A DNA stretch of 23,395 nt from Pavlovales sp. CCMP2436 (GCA_026770615.1 MU631345.1:414620-438014), one strand, 5' to 3'. Positions 1 to 9,438 are shown, counted from the stretch's first letter. Notes: generated by a model not told the origin, from the sequence alone. Translations and numbers: made by a program.

Positions 1-390
1 TTGTTTTTTTTCGGGGTGGGGTGGAAGTCTTAATTTGCTTTTACATCATTACGATAGTGTCGCTTATTTTGTGAAATAAACTCATTACGACCCCTGTTAT
101 ACATAAGGGCAGGGGGGTTACAACGAGTTACAATAGTAGTAATTGATCAAGAGTACGTAAGGCAGGGATTCATAAGTAATCATAAAGGTAGTAAGCAGTA
201 AGCACCTGGAATTGTGCTGCGCGCGCGTCCAGCGATGTTGACTGAAACTGCGCGCCTGTCTCTGAGGTGCGAAAGGGCAGTTCTGCACGCTGGCCGAACG
301 ATTGAGGGGGCTGGCAGCGGTAGCTGTACGGCAACACCTGCAAGCAATAAAGGATATCTAGTTAGGAGGTCTGTTTCCGGAAGTAAGTCC
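1..390. other. Intergenic DNA, no gene recognised
   Basis: This stretch begins T-rich and then becomes mixed. The short open frames on both strands overlap one another and show no recognisable motif or consistent codon bias. I see no RNA gene here. Confidence 0.5.
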
Positions 391-433
391 CCTGGACGTG
401 AGTCTAGAACCTTCTCCAAGCACATAGATACCT
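391..433 (+). repeat. Left copy of an about 45-bp inverted repeat
   Basis: The segment around GTGAGTCTAGAACCTTCTCC, continuing through AAGCACATAGATACC, reappears in reverse complement at 828-874 with a handful of mismatches. The two copies enclose about 400 bp. This could be the subterminal part of a decayed TIR element, but I could not place exact ends or a target duplication. Confidence 0.6.
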
Positions 434-827
434 GCATATTTAACCATTCGAATTGTTAGCTGTTTAATAGCAGAGTACCTGTCTCTAGCCCGCCTGCGCC
501 GTCTGCTTCGTTGCGCTCTTCGTGCTGCAAATGTGATATGTTAGTCGTGCATAGCCACCCAATCGCACCGCGGCGAGAGCGGTTCGGTTTAAGGCCGGGG
601 TTTAGGGGGTAGGCTGGCGAGCGCTCCGGCTGCGTCGCGTTGCCTATTGCGTGTGTTTCTATGTTATATGCAATGTATATATATTTACACATCGAAGTTG
701 AAAGATTGCACATAAAGACAGGGTCAGCTTGGATACGGTTGAGTTGGGCAGGGAGTTGAATTTTCGCCAGGAGTAGGCGGTAGGCAAACGTCGTATTTAT
801 TCAAGGGGCTCTCTGAGTAACAGGGGG

Positions 828-874
828 GGGGGTATCTGTGTGCTTTGAGAAGATCCTAGACTCACGTCCTGGAG
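828..874 (-). repeat. Right copy of an about 45-bp inverted repeat
   Basis: This is the reverse-complement partner of 391-433. It contains GAGAAGATCCTAGACTCACG and is preceded by a run of ten G, so the alignment slips near its inner edge. The 434-827 interior has no recognisable coding sequence. Confidence 0.6.
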
Positions 875-1560
875 GCCATCTATCGGGGACACCCGTTAGA
901 ACTAGAAATTAATTCGTTGGTAGGATAATCCCTAGGGAAAATGTGAGGGTTGGGTTGGCTGTGAGCATGTTATGTTATGTTCGGATACCCCTTCGACACA
1001 CGCCAGCACCCTAGGCGTTGGGGGAGGCGGCTTTTATGATATCTGTAGTGAGAGAAGGCGCTCGGCCTATTGAACGGCAATCGGCGCGTTCTGAAGGCTA
1101 TGGGTAATGATGGGAGGGCCAGGGGTATAAGGGGGTCGCCAGTTGCAGTGAAGGATGTCTGTCTCCGGAGCTTCATCCCAGGGACAGAATCCATATCTTT
1201 TTCAGGGTACTCTCAAAATCAGCTTAACAAAATAGTACGTAAATTACCCGGACTGGAGATAGACATCTAAAAGTCCGGTCATTGACTATGGCGACCCCCT
1301 TTTCCCCCATGGGGGTAGTATGAATGCACACCTGACAACCCGGTGCCAGGGCTCATTTTGACCTTACTTCTAGCGCCCATGCCAGGTTCTGAGGATATGG
1401 GACCCTCCTTGCCAGCGCCACCGCCTTTGCTACGGCCGCCGTTCGGCCTTGCGAAGACGACCTCAGAGCCCTGGTCGATATGTATGGTATTAACATAAGA
1501 ATGGCGTGCGCAACGCAGGATGGAATGGGGGGGGGGTTACACGAGTTGAAAAGGGAGTTC
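875..1560. other. Intergenic DNA, no gene recognised
   Basis: The ORFs are short and mutually overlapping. A small inverted repeat (CCGGACT at 1248-1254, AGTCCGG at 1272-1278) could form a weak hairpin. Nothing else stands out. Confidence 0.45.
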
Positions 1561-2060
1561 CTTGTTATCATATGAAAGATGGCCGCACCGCGGAGCCATT
1601 CTGCGCGTTGTCGTCACCAACGTCCCTGCCCGCGAGCGGAGTGCGCTCGGCTGCAGCGCTTGCCGGCAGCTCTATGGGTGGTGCATCCACCAACTGTGTC
1701 GCCCCTTCTGGCGCGTTTCTTTTGGGGCGCCCTCCCCATCTGGACGCGGAACCTAACACGCTCGACGTCGGCCCGAGGCGCTCCAGCGGTAGCGCAAGAC
1801 GCAGAGGCTGCAGGTCGGCCTCCACCACCCCTGCAGGCGTACCGCCCAACGTATGCCATATGCGCTCGGTTGCGAGCGAGAGCTCGTCAAGGCGCTCGGA
1901 CCAGGTCGAGAGCATGCTCTTGCGCGACGGCCCCTTTTGGCGAAGAAGGTTTGGCGGGTCTGGCAACTGAGCGACAAGGCTGCCGCCCCCACTCAGAGAG
2001 GATCCGCAACCCGCGCCAGCAGCCGGGCCGAAAATGAGGGTGGAACTGCCAAGATTGAAA
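1561..2060. other. GC-rich block with overlapping open frames, unrecognised
   Basis: GC content rises sharply and four or five frames stay open on both strands, as expected from composition alone. The most protein-like is on the minus strand at 1568-1966 (132 codons), which contains a mildly amphipathic stretch (WSERLDELSLATERIW). It could be a remnant of a mobile-element or host protein. No domain was recognised, and no start or splice context supports a gene call. Confidence 0.3.
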
Positions 2061-2114
2061 AAATTATTTTGAAAATTCAGCGTGACGTCTGAGCATACTT
2101 CATCATATTCATTT

Positions 2115-2204
2115 ATTCATTACCTATATATATATATAGCGGCTCAGCATGGTTCAACAGGTGTTGTTCACTCACTGACTTGGTTGACGTCAGACGTTAG
2201 TCCT
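2115..2204 (+). repeat. (TA)n-linked 80-bp dispersed repeat, copy 1
   Basis: A (TA)n run followed by GCGGCTCAGCATGGTTCAAC and ending in GACGTCAGACGTTAGTCCT is found again in reverse complement at 11056-11140. The 77-bp core differs at one position, while the flanks diverge beyond the TA tract and beyond AGTCCT. The near-identity implies recent dispersal or constraint. Short self-complementary pieces (CAACA/TGTTG, CTGAC/GTCAG) are present. Its function is unknown. Confidence 0.85.
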
Positions 2205-2417
2205 GGCAGCAGGGATGGTGGTGGTAGAGGTGAGGTTGGTGGTGAACTCGTAGCAATTGCCACAGGTTCCCCCCCTCCCCCCCCACACACACAATGCATT
2301 ACCTACGCCCCGGCCCGCGCCCTGCGCGCCGCACCAGCGCATCGACTCTTTCATTTCGTTGGCAAAGTGGCTAAACACGATGCATGAACTGGATCTTTTG
2401 TCCCAACCGGTTGCCTG
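2205..2417. other. Intergenic DNA, no gene recognised
   Basis: The segment contains a GGT/GAG-rich stretch and a C-tract followed by a CA-repeat (about 2269-2293). No coding signature is visible. Confidence 0.4.
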
Positions 2418-2419
2418 TA

Positions 2420-2670
2420 TTGAGGGTGCGAAAAAAGAAGTGCCCCCGAAATGTTAATTTCCCGCTGGTGGAGAGCGCGACGCCGACACGGGCAGGATAG
2501 GTCAGAGAGACCCGTTTGACATGCGGAAAGAAGCTCGTTCGGTCTGGAACGACCCAGTACATCGCGCCTCGCAGCCAGACCTCCGTCCGCGCGCGTCTCG
2601 TGAAGATCCTTCATGCTGCGCGAGCTCAGATCGACTGCTCCACGCGCGTTCGGGCCATAGTGCGCGGACG
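2420..2670 (+). repeat. Left terminal inverted repeat of the 805-bp element
   Basis: This arm pairs with 2973-3224. Conserved internal blocks include GACACGGGCAGGATAGGTCA and GTCTCGTGAAGATCCTTC. Differences between the arms are scattered single substitutions plus one poorly matched stretch near 2455-2475. Confidence 0.85.
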
Positions 2671-2972
2671 CCGAGGAAAGGTCAGCGCGGGCTCTGCAGG
2701 CAACAGAGTCGCTGAGGGTGCAATGCTCAAGTCGTTGTCATCGCGGCGTACCGGCTCCGGTACCACGTCGAGCACGCCTCTGGCTCCGCCATGGCGTCAT
2801 ACGGCCTGCGGTCCAAGCGGCGTCTCCACGGGCGAGCAAATAGGCCTTGTGCGACCTCTTGGCGTAGCCGTAGACATGCGAGATGAGGCATCGAAGCTGT
2901 TGCTCGGGGATATCGTACGGCTTGAACATGGTGCCATAGCTCATCCCTCGCCTGCCGAGCACCTACCCTCGT

Positions 2973-3224
2973 AGTCCGCGCACTATGGCCCGAACGCGTG
3001 TGGAGCCCAGGATCCGAGCTCGCACAGCACGAAGGATCTTCACGAGACGCGCGCGGACGGAGGTCTAGCTACGAGGCGCGATGTACTAGGTCGTTCCGGA
3101 CCGGGCGAGCTTCTTTCCGCATGACAAACGGGTCTCTCTGACCTATCCTGCCCGTGTCGGCGTCGCGCTCCGCCCACAGCGGGTGGCAGCCATTTCAGGG
3201 GCACTTCTTTTTTTGCACCCTCAA
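2973..3224 (-). repeat. Right terminal inverted repeat of the 805-bp element
   Basis: This is the reverse-complement partner of 2420-2670. It ends GCACCCTCAA immediately before TATACC. The high identity between the arms indicates recent formation or ongoing gene conversion. Confidence 0.85.
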
Positions 3225-3226
3225 TA

Positions 3227-3740
3227 TACCCCTGGTAGAAATAAGAGGGTTCGTCAAAGTACTGTAACTATTAATCAATTAACTATTAGTTAACTTTTTT
3301 AATAATAGTTCTTTTAACGTCCCCCGACTTGCAGCCCGAAGGCGTGCGGGCATGACATGGGAGGGTCGGCGCATCGGTCGTCTCATGTGTGTAAATATCT
3401 AGAAATACGTCCGTCCCCTGACAGGTTTCCGCCGGACCCAAGTGTTGAGAAACACTCGGATCAAGGGATCTTTGCAGAGCACACGGATACCGTCCCCACC
3501 GCTCAGGCTGATCAGGCACACGACAGTCGACGGCTCTCTGACTGACGTACTGACCGGCCGCTGCTGCCTTTTGCTCGTCTCAAAATGCAGCTCGCCTGCG
3601 CACGTGCCGCACCTGTAGCACAAAATAAACAGACAAATAACCTCCGGTAGCCTGTATCCCACTGTGTGATTCTTGTCCACGAGGGGCATGTGCATCTTAC
3701 TCCCCGCGTCGTCTCTCCGCCACGATTCTTGCTCGTCGTC
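3227..3740. other. Intergenic DNA, no gene recognised
   Basis: An AT-rich stretch at 3240-3315 contains TTAACTATTAGTTAAC-like palindromic pieces. From 3316 on the composition is mixed, with overlapping short frames on both strands and no recognised protein. Confidence 0.4.
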
Positions 3741-3760
3741 GCATCGCGCCGCCGCGATGC
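3741..3760. other. Perfect hairpin, 8-bp GC-rich stem
   Basis: GCATCGCG and CGCGATGC flank a four-base loop (CCGC). No polyT or gene end sits nearby, so there is no reason to call it a terminator. Confidence 0.6.
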
Positions 3761-3825
3761 TGCGATAATTACAAGAAAAAATACAAGCAAAAAACCTCCG
3801 TATGGGTGGCGGTGTGTTATTGCTG

Positions 3826-4020
3826 TAATTTATTCGCCACTCATCGACGTCGGTTCATAACGACGTCACTTTCGCAAGTGAATCCGCCGTGCCCGCAGGT
3901 ACCTCCGGCTACGCCTATATGCGCTGAAGGCCCACCACTGACAAATAAAAACCACGTTATTGAGTAAAAAGTGCCCTAGTCCTCGCCCAAGTTGCCGCGC
4001 CGCGTCAGGCCCGCCGGTTT
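3826..4020 (+). repeat. Dispersed repeat family, copy A
   Basis: It starts TAATTTATTCGCC and continues through GTTCATAACGACGTCACTTTC and ATCCGCCGTGCCCGCAGGTA to CGTCAGGCCCGCC. The same order of blocks is found in copy B at 4167-4370 (direct) and in a more diverged copy C at 6985-7183 (inverted). No coding capacity is evident. The conserved end (TAATTTATTYCGCY) and block order suggest a non-autonomous mobile element or SINE-like unit. Confidence 0.8.
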
Positions 4021-4166
4021 CTTTTTGCGTCGTCGTCACCACTGCTGCTCTCATCACTCGATCATATATGCAGAGCGGCAGCCCCCCCCTTCCACCCCCC
4101 CAGGCTCCGGCCAGCATGGTCCGACCGTTCTGTACCTGTAGAGCCGTTACTGTACTATTTATGATT

Positions 4167-4370
4167 TAATTTATTTCGCTCGTTCGACCTCTCATCGACG
4201 TGGTTCACAACGACGTCACGCTTGCGAGTGCATCCGCCGTGCCCGCAGGTACCTTCAGCTGCGCCTATGGACTGAAGGCCCACCACTGACTGACAAAAAG
4301 CACGTTGTTGCGTTGCCGAAAGTACCCACGTCCTCGCCCAAGTTGCCGTCACCGCGTCAGGCCCGCGATC
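4167..4370 (+). repeat. Dispersed repeat family, copy B
   Basis: This is a direct copy of 3826-4020, offset by 341 bp, with substitutions throughout and small indels. The intervening 4021-4166 has a C-rich run (4081-4100) and no gene. Divergence from copy A suggests the duplication is not recent. Confidence 0.8.
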
Positions 4371-4937
4371 GTGAATGTTTCCCAGGTTTGCCCACCCAGT
4401 TCGCAAGCAGATTAATCATACCGAGGATGAATTCTGGGATGGACTCGCTCATGGTGCACATGAGAGCGCGCAGCGGCAGAGCCAGCGGCAAAACCTGCAG
4501 AGTCTGCGACAACAGCGCAACCTCTGCAGCGAGCGCGTCAGCGGGTGCGGCAGAGCGGGTGCGGCAGCGGCAGGAGCCGCTGCCACCCCAGTTGCCACGT
4601 CCACCACCGGAGATGATACCATCAGTTCCTCCTCGATCCCCGCGTCAGTGGGTGCGGCAGCGGGCGCGTGCGCAGGCGCCAGGGCGCGCTCTCGCTCCAC
4701 AGCCAGGGCGCGCTTTCGCTCCGCAGCCTGGCGGGCTGAGCGGCCGCGGTCGCTCACGCCGATGTCGGCGTGCGGCGTGCGGCGTTATCAGCTGCTCCCG
4801 GTGACCTCCTCAACCCGTCATGCTCGGGAGCGACGTCACCGGCCCCGAGTACCCGACGCAAAGCCGTTTCAGGCACCATGGCGCATTTAGATTGCTAATT
4901 TCAGTACGTACGTCGACGGGTTTTTAGCGAATTTGCG
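4371..4937. other. GC-rich region upstream of the epimerase gene
   Basis: 4440-4760 is dominated by GCGGCAGCG-like trinucleotide-rich sequence, which keeps several frames open on both strands (Ala/Arg/Gln-rich on +, Ala/Arg/Pro-rich on -). These look like composition artefacts. The last about 60 bases before the epimerase start are less GC-rich and include GGGTTTTTAGCG. No clear TATA box is seen. Confidence 0.4.
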
Positions 4938-5945
4938 ATGGTGATGAGCCTCACGCTGGCGATCTTGGGCTTGGCGGGTGGCACTCGCGTGCACACGCAC
5001 CAGCGCGTGCGCGTGCGCGGCGGCGTGGCTGCGTCGCTTGTCTTCATGTCTGACGCAGAGGTCGTCGCCTCAGCGCCGGCGCCCTCGCCGCCGCCACCCG
5101 TGGTCAAGCTGCCTCCCGTCTCTGAGGGCCAGAATGCGGCCGGCCTCAAGACCATCACGCTCACACACCCTAACGGCGACTCGACGCGCATGTACCCGTT
5201 CGGCGCGTGTGTGACCAGCTACATCTGCGATGGGGTCGAGACGCTCAAGGTCCGCCCCGATGCCAAGATGGATGGATCAAAGCCCATCTCTGGCGGTATT
5301 CCCTTTTGCTTCCCACAGTTCGGGCCTGGAGCTATCCAGCAACACGGCTTCGCTCGCAACCTCGTGTGGGAGGTCGTCTCCACTTCGCCGGTGCCAGAGC
5401 CGACTGTGCTTTTCCGCCTCGTCGACAGCGCCGAGACTCGCGCGATGTGGGACTATGCCTTCGAGGCGCACTACACCGTGACGCTCGCCAAGGACCGCCT
5501 CAAGACTTCCTTCAAGGTGCTCAACACCGGCAACGACGCGTTTAGCTTTACCGCGGCCCTTCACTCCTATTTCGACATCTCATCAATCGCTAACTTGAAA
5601 ATCAAAGGCAACTTCAAGGGTGCCACCTACCTCGACAAAATGACGACGCCGCCGCAGGAAGTTGTCGCCACTTCGGACGAAATCATCATTAGTAAGGAGA
5701 CGGACTGCGTCTACAAGGGTGTCTCTGGTGAAGTCAAGCTCATCGACAGCGGCAAGGGCACTACCCTCGCTGTGCAGTGCAAGCAGGGGTGGCGCGACAC
5801 GGTCATATGGAACCCCTACGGCAACACGGACATGGGTTTCGACAACTTCGTCTGCGCCGAGGCCGCGCTCGCTTCCTTCCCCTTCACGCTCAAGCCCGGC
5901 GTTGAGTGGACAGGCGTCATGGACCTCATCCTGAGCAAGAACTAA
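4938..5945 (+). CDS. Glucose-6-phosphate 1-epimerase-like mutarotase
   Basis: This 335-residue protein belongs to the aldose 1-epimerase superfamily, close to the YeaD/plant hexose-6-phosphate mutarotase group. That group interconverts alpha and beta anomers of glucose 6-phosphate at the entry of glycolysis and storage-sugar metabolism. Visible family blocks are YPFGACVTSY (86-95), SGGIPFCFPQFGPG (118-131), QQHGFARNLVWEV (134-146), ALHSYFDI (207-214), WNPYG (291-295) and FVCAEAA (304-310). His136, His209 and Glu308 match the catalytic His/His/Glu positions, and Arg140 is the likely phosphate-side Arg. The conserved domain begins near residue 70. The first about 35 residues have a hydrophobic stretch (4-15) followed by a basic region, consistent with a signal or plastid-targeting presequence (inference). 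The start at 4938 is the most upstream ATG; ATGs at 4944 and 5046 are alternatives. No intron is apparent. Confidence 0.93.
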   Translation: MVMSLTLAILGLAGGTRVHTHQRVRVRGGVAASLVFMSDAEVVASAPAPSPPPPVVKLPPVSEGQNAAGLKTITLTHPNGDSTRMYPFGACVTSYICDGVETLKVRPDAKMDGSKPISGGIPFCFPQFGPGAIQQHGFARNLVWEVVSTSPVPEPTVLFRLVDSAETRAMWDYAFEAHYTVTLAKDRLKTSFKVLNTGNDAFSFTAALHSYFDISSIANLKIKGNFKGATYLDKMTTPPQEVVATSDEIIISKETDCVYKGVSGEVKLIDSGKGTTLAVQCKQGWRDTVIWNPYGNTDMGFDNFVCAEAALASFPFTLKPGVEWTGVMDLILSKN

Positions 5946-5984
5946 GCGACCGGTAGTCTGTAATAACAGCGCCCTGCTCGGGGC

Positions 5985-6004
5985 CCGAGGCCCCATAGCC
6001 TCGG
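5985..6004 (+). other. Hairpin in the 3' flank of the epimerase gene
   Basis: CCGAGGC and GCCTCGG (7-bp stem, loop CCCATA) lie 40 bases after the stop codon. A second short stem (GGCTCG 6045-6050, CGAGCC 6058-6063) follows. They may be 3'-UTR structures. No obvious polyadenylation signal was identified. Confidence 0.5.
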
Positions 6005-6063
6005 TGGTTGTGTCTGACCGCGAATCGGAAGCCTGGTACCCTCGGGCTCGTCCAGGGCGAGCC

Positions 6064-6549
6064 GTGAGCAGCCGTTTATCGGTCCCATCCCTGGGCTGAA
6101 GAACTTGAAGGGTATTCGATCCTATTAACAAGTATGCTTGAGACTTGTCATGAAGTAGTTAGGGAAATATAAAAGTCTCACTCATCCCATCGAGTTTTTT
6201 GAGCGCGCAATAGCTAACTAGTAACATATCTCTTAAAAGCATGCCAAAGTTAATTAAAGTGACCATCCGCGCCTATTCGCACAGGATTTGGCCAGGTTTG
6301 ACCAATAGGATGGTGACTAAGGTCTAAGTGCCCCTAGGGCTGCACCACCGGTAAGTTCAAGACACATCTGAGAATACGTAAGCTGCCCTACACGCTCAGA
6401 ATACGCAGCGATCTATCAGCATCCCTGGCGTGTCGTGCGACACACCCTGCTGAAACGTGCGCCGACATGCTCGAATACAACCTCCATGCTGAGCATTTCA
6501 TTCATTTTTCAGTGCTTTCATAATAATAGATTATAGCGGGTCAACGTTC
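6064..6549. other. Intergenic DNA downstream of the epimerase gene
   Basis: No recognisable gene is present. Composition shifts to lower GC than the coding region. A short inverted repeat (ACAAGT/ACTTGT, about 6128-6150) is present. Confidence 0.4.
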
Positions 6550-6555
6550 GGTAGG

Positions 6556-6760
6556 CTGCCCGGCCTGGAGCTAACGTAAAATCCTTACCTGAGCTTATCG
6601 CAGAGTCGCGCAACGGAGGAAGGATGATATGTGTAATCTCCAGCGCAAACAGGAACGGGTGGACAGCCCGGTCTGGAGCTGTGAAATCCGTACCTGAGCT
6701 TATCGCAGAGTCGCGCAACGGAGGAAGGATGATATGCGTAATCTCCAGCGATACAGGCAA
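6556..6760 (+). repeat. Tandem duplication, about 105-bp unit (two copies)
   Basis: The block CTGAGCTTATCGCAGAGTCG, continuing through GGAGGAAGGATGATATG and GTAATCTCCAGCG, occurs at 6589 and again at 6694, a period of 105. Upstream pieces GCCCGG(C/T)CTGGAGCT are also duplicated. The copies differ at only a few positions, so the duplication is recent. The minus-strand frames across it simply repeat a peptide and are not credible genes. Confidence 0.85.
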
Positions 6761-6984
6761 GACACACTTCGAAGCAATAGAGGACAGTCTGACCCAAGGA
6801 TAAGAAGCCGAGAATTAAGACTGATGGAATCAAAATGGTGAGGGGAGAGGAGAGGGAGAAGGTTAGAGCGAAGGTGTGAACGTGGTGGAGATGGGAACGG
6901 TGGCAGCGGCAGCCGCAGCAGCTCGAGAGAAGGTGGTAAGCTGTGGTGAAAGTCTAAAGTGGGCGGCTGGGACGACGACGACAG

Positions 6985-7183
6985 CGGCACATGGAAGGCG
7001 GCGGTGGCGGCGACAATGTGGCAAGGACATCGGTGTGTCCGGCAACTCAACGATGTTATTTATTTTTTGTGGCGGTCTCCAAGCTCAGGCGCAGCTGAAG
7101 ACCTTCTGGAACGGCGGATTCACTTGCAAAAGTAACGTCGTTATGAACCGACGACGATGAGAGGACTCGAGCGGAATAAATTA
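6985..7183 (-). repeat. Dispersed repeat family, inverted copy C
   Basis: Read on the minus strand it begins TAATTTATTCCGC, then CTCATCG, GTTCATAACGACGTTAC, GCAAGTGAATCCGCCGTTCC and CTTCAGCTGCGCCTGAG, in the same order as copies A and B. It is more diverged than they are from each other. With copies A and B it brackets the epimerase gene, although shared mobility with the gene is not implied. Confidence 0.7.
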
Positions 7184-7595
7184 TTTTGATACTGGATACT
7201 GACTACCCTTGAGCATGCCGCGGCGTCCGAGGCGATGTGTGATGACCATGGGTCCCCGCTGCACGGTTCGTCGGCTACAACGTGCCGAATACCCCCTTTA
7301 TATTAGAATATTTTAAAGACTATTAAATAGGGTCAGGGGTGGGACCGCTAATAGCGCGAATTGATTTTTTTTTTCTAAATTCGACTTGTATGGGGTGAAA
7401 TTTCGGTTAGTTACTCTTGAGGCTGGTTTAGGGCCAGGTTTGGACTGTTTTAACGTTTGCTGTAAACGGTCAAGTTAAATAGTTATCCGTAGTGTAAGTT
7501 ATTATAAAGAAATTGAAGGGTTGGAACGTTAGATACGATCAGGTTATAAGCAGGGTCGGGTAACTGATTCTTTGGAGTTATAGCTACTTTAACAC
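7184..7595. other. AT-rich intergenic DNA, no gene recognised
   Basis: GC content is low, with no ORF of note. The phrase AGTTATAGC near 7577 recurs at 7812 just beyond the MITE, which could be coincidence or a small duplication. Confidence 0.4.
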
Positions 7596-7597
7596 TA

Positions 7598-7762
7598 CAG
7601 GGAATCGCGGGCAATAAGAATGGCGAATTTTGAGCTAGAGGCTGAGCTTCTTAGCAAATTACATACAATCAATGCGTAAGTTTGCTTCAATTACATACAA
7701 ACAATGCAATAACGAGGCTCAGCTTCTTAACACTACGGCCTCTTGTTGCCCGCGACACCTTG
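7598..7762 (+). mobile_element. 165-bp TA-inserting MITE, copy 1
   Basis: The termini are CAGGGAATCGCGGGCAATAAG and CTTGTTGCCCGCGACACCTTG, inverted repeats of about 21 bp, flanked by TA at 7596-7597 and 7763-7764. Inner inverted blocks include CTTCTTAGCAAATTACATAC and GAGGCTCAGCTTCTTAACAC. The second copy at 9272-9438 is in the opposite orientation. The TA duplication and short length fit a non-autonomous IS630/Tc1/mariner-type MITE (family inference). Confidence 0.88.
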
Positions 7763-8006
7763 TAGACCTCTTCATTAATTGCTGGGATGCTTTTAATAAT
7801 ACTCAACTGAAGTTATAGCCCCTTTTACAGTGGGCAGCTTTAATTGGTATTGATCACGGCGATCACATATATTTCTGATAGGGATTCAAGCTGGCGTCTG
7901 ACAGTAACTTTGATTACAAAGTCAACGCACAGGACAACCGAAATCCACGGTTTAGTCACTAGGTTGCATTCCGCCAGATCGCCCAGAGCGATGTTCCAGG
8001 CGATGA

Positions 8007-9271
8007 AGCAGACAAAGACGATCCCAAGGCTTCAGCGGCACCACTTATGCGACCTCTCTGGACCTTGATGTCAGCATACTGCATGCTGCCTTCGATATCC
8101 ACGCTCGTCTTCCGCTCGCAGCCGCAGCTGCAGCAGTATTTTTACGGAACAGCGAGATGGGGAAGGATGCACTTCCCTTCCCACGTCGATGGCCCGATCC
8201 ACCGTCGTTTGTTTCTTCGCTGACCGATCTGGTGCTGGAACACCGTGCACCGCAGATCGACATGCAGAGCAGCTCGGACTTACGCCCAAAACGGACCCGC
8301 AAGACAAGCCAAGTCAAAATCGATGCCCATCGCAAGAGGGGCGATCAAAGTCTATCCGAGGCACCCCAGGGGGAAGAAAAATGGGATATATTCGAAAACT
8401 ATGCATGCCTGTAGACGACACCCATGGGCGAGCTCGCCCCTGTCCTACTATGGCCAGCCCTAGGTGCCACCCTTCGGAAAATACCCAAAGTGGCTTCGGT
8501 CACCCTAGCAGCAACGAGCGCCTGTAGTGTACTAAATTTAGCAACACTGCGCACCGCAAACAATACCCCCACTTCAAGTGACACCGACGGACAAATGGCA
8601 ACCAGAAGTGCAGCCGAAGAAGACATATTACGGACAGGCGGCAGCGCCATACGAAACACGCTCAGTGCCCTGCACAATGACCTACCGATGCATGCGGACA
8701 AGGCTGCAATAGTGACAGCAGCCAAGACCATGTTCACACAAGAACATATGTCAACAATTATGAAACTAGACCACCAACACCCTGAGCAGCTGAAAATACT
8801 ACGGAAAATCTTGCTCGCAATCACACTGGCACTAGGCGGACCTATGTGCTTCCAGTTTGTTACACGCCACACGACACTCATACATGCACCTATTAGACAC
8901 CACCCTACGACAGCGGAGAAGCCACAATTGTGCACCCCCCATGTCGGGGTCGACAGCTCGTTTATCCAACCAGATGGGAACGGCGAAGCTCGAGCAGCCG
9001 GTGAGGCGTGTTTTTACGTATTCCCATCACACCACGTTCGCGGCACGGCACCCGCCCCAGCGGCACATATCATCATCTGCACATTCCCAGGTGACCAAAC
9101 GGTTGTCAACGCAGAATGCAATGCGGTCACACTTGCCCTACGGGCACTAACTCACGAACAAGTGCTGCATATAGGATGGGACCACGACACAGGCGTAACA
9201 CGCCTCGACTGGCACAAACGCCACCTAGACCGCATCCCCCTACCACACGGGCTACGGGATCCCATAAGCTA
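8007..9271 (+). pseudogene. LINE-like retroelement remnant: post-RT region and RNase H
   Basis: One frame is open from 8007 to the MITE except for a TAG at 8412-8414. The part from the ATG at 8424 has 280 codons before the MITE. An RNase H-like fold is suggested by VGVDSSF (first Asp at about 8952) and NAECNAVTLALRAL (Glu at about 9114), the usual D...E spacing in LINE RNase H domains. The preceding Ala/Leu-rich segment (LDLDVSILHAAFDIHARLPL) fits a region after an RT thumb, but RT motifs are not preserved upstream. Codon use differs from the epimerase gene (more A-ending codons), consistent with a mobile element. Confidence in the LINE assignment is moderate. Confidence 0.6.
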
Positions 9272-9438
9272 CAGGGCGTCGCGGGCAATAAGTAGCCGTA
9301 GTGTTAAGAAGCTGAGCCTCGTTTTTTTGCATTGTTTGCATGTGATTTAAGAAAATTCAAGCATTGCTTGTATGTAATTTGCTAAGAAGCTCCGCCTCAA
9401 GCTCAAAAGTCGCCCTTCTTATTGCCCGCGATCCCCTG
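9272..9438 (-). mobile_element. 167-bp TA-inserting MITE, copy 2, inside the LINE frame
   Basis: This is the reverse-complement relative of 7598-7762, flanked by TA at 9270-9271 and 9439-9440. Removing the element plus one TA rejoins the upstream frame (ends SY) to a downstream frame (ASPHFYRLLSLMQRDEAHGR) that continues to 9507. That is good evidence that this is an insertion with correctly placed ends. Confidence 0.88.

Larger units (their letters stand above)
2420..3224. mobile_element. 805-bp element with about 250-bp terminal inverted repeats
   Basis: The arms 2420-2670 and 2973-3224 are reverse complements at roughly 90% identity. They start with TTGAGGGTGC and end with GCACCCTCAA. Both ends abut TA (2418-2419 and 3225-3226), which fits a TA target-site duplication of the IS630/Tc1/mariner or a similar type. 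The roughly 300-bp centre carries a minus-strand frame (2738-2962, 74 codons, contains YDIPEQQLRCLISHVYGYAK) that I do not recognise and that may be a captured or residual fragment. No transposase is visible, so it is probably a non-autonomous foldback/MITE-like element. Confidence 0.85.

Noticed and set aside
2136..2172. tRNA-like A and B box (AGCGGCTCAGCATGG, GGTTCAACAGG)
   Set aside because: The two boxes overlap instead of being separated by 30-40 bases and no cloverleaf forms, so a tRNA or tRNA-derived SINE is not supported.
5207..6131. Several other-frame ORFs across the epimerase gene, including 5583-6131 on the minus strand
   Set aside because: The mutarotase frame has conserved motifs along its whole length. 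The others are shadows.
6518..6833. Minus-strand ORFs across the 105-bp duplication
   Set aside because: The repeated peptide (DYTYHPSSVARLCDKLR) is a direct consequence of the DNA duplication. No start context or homology supports a gene.
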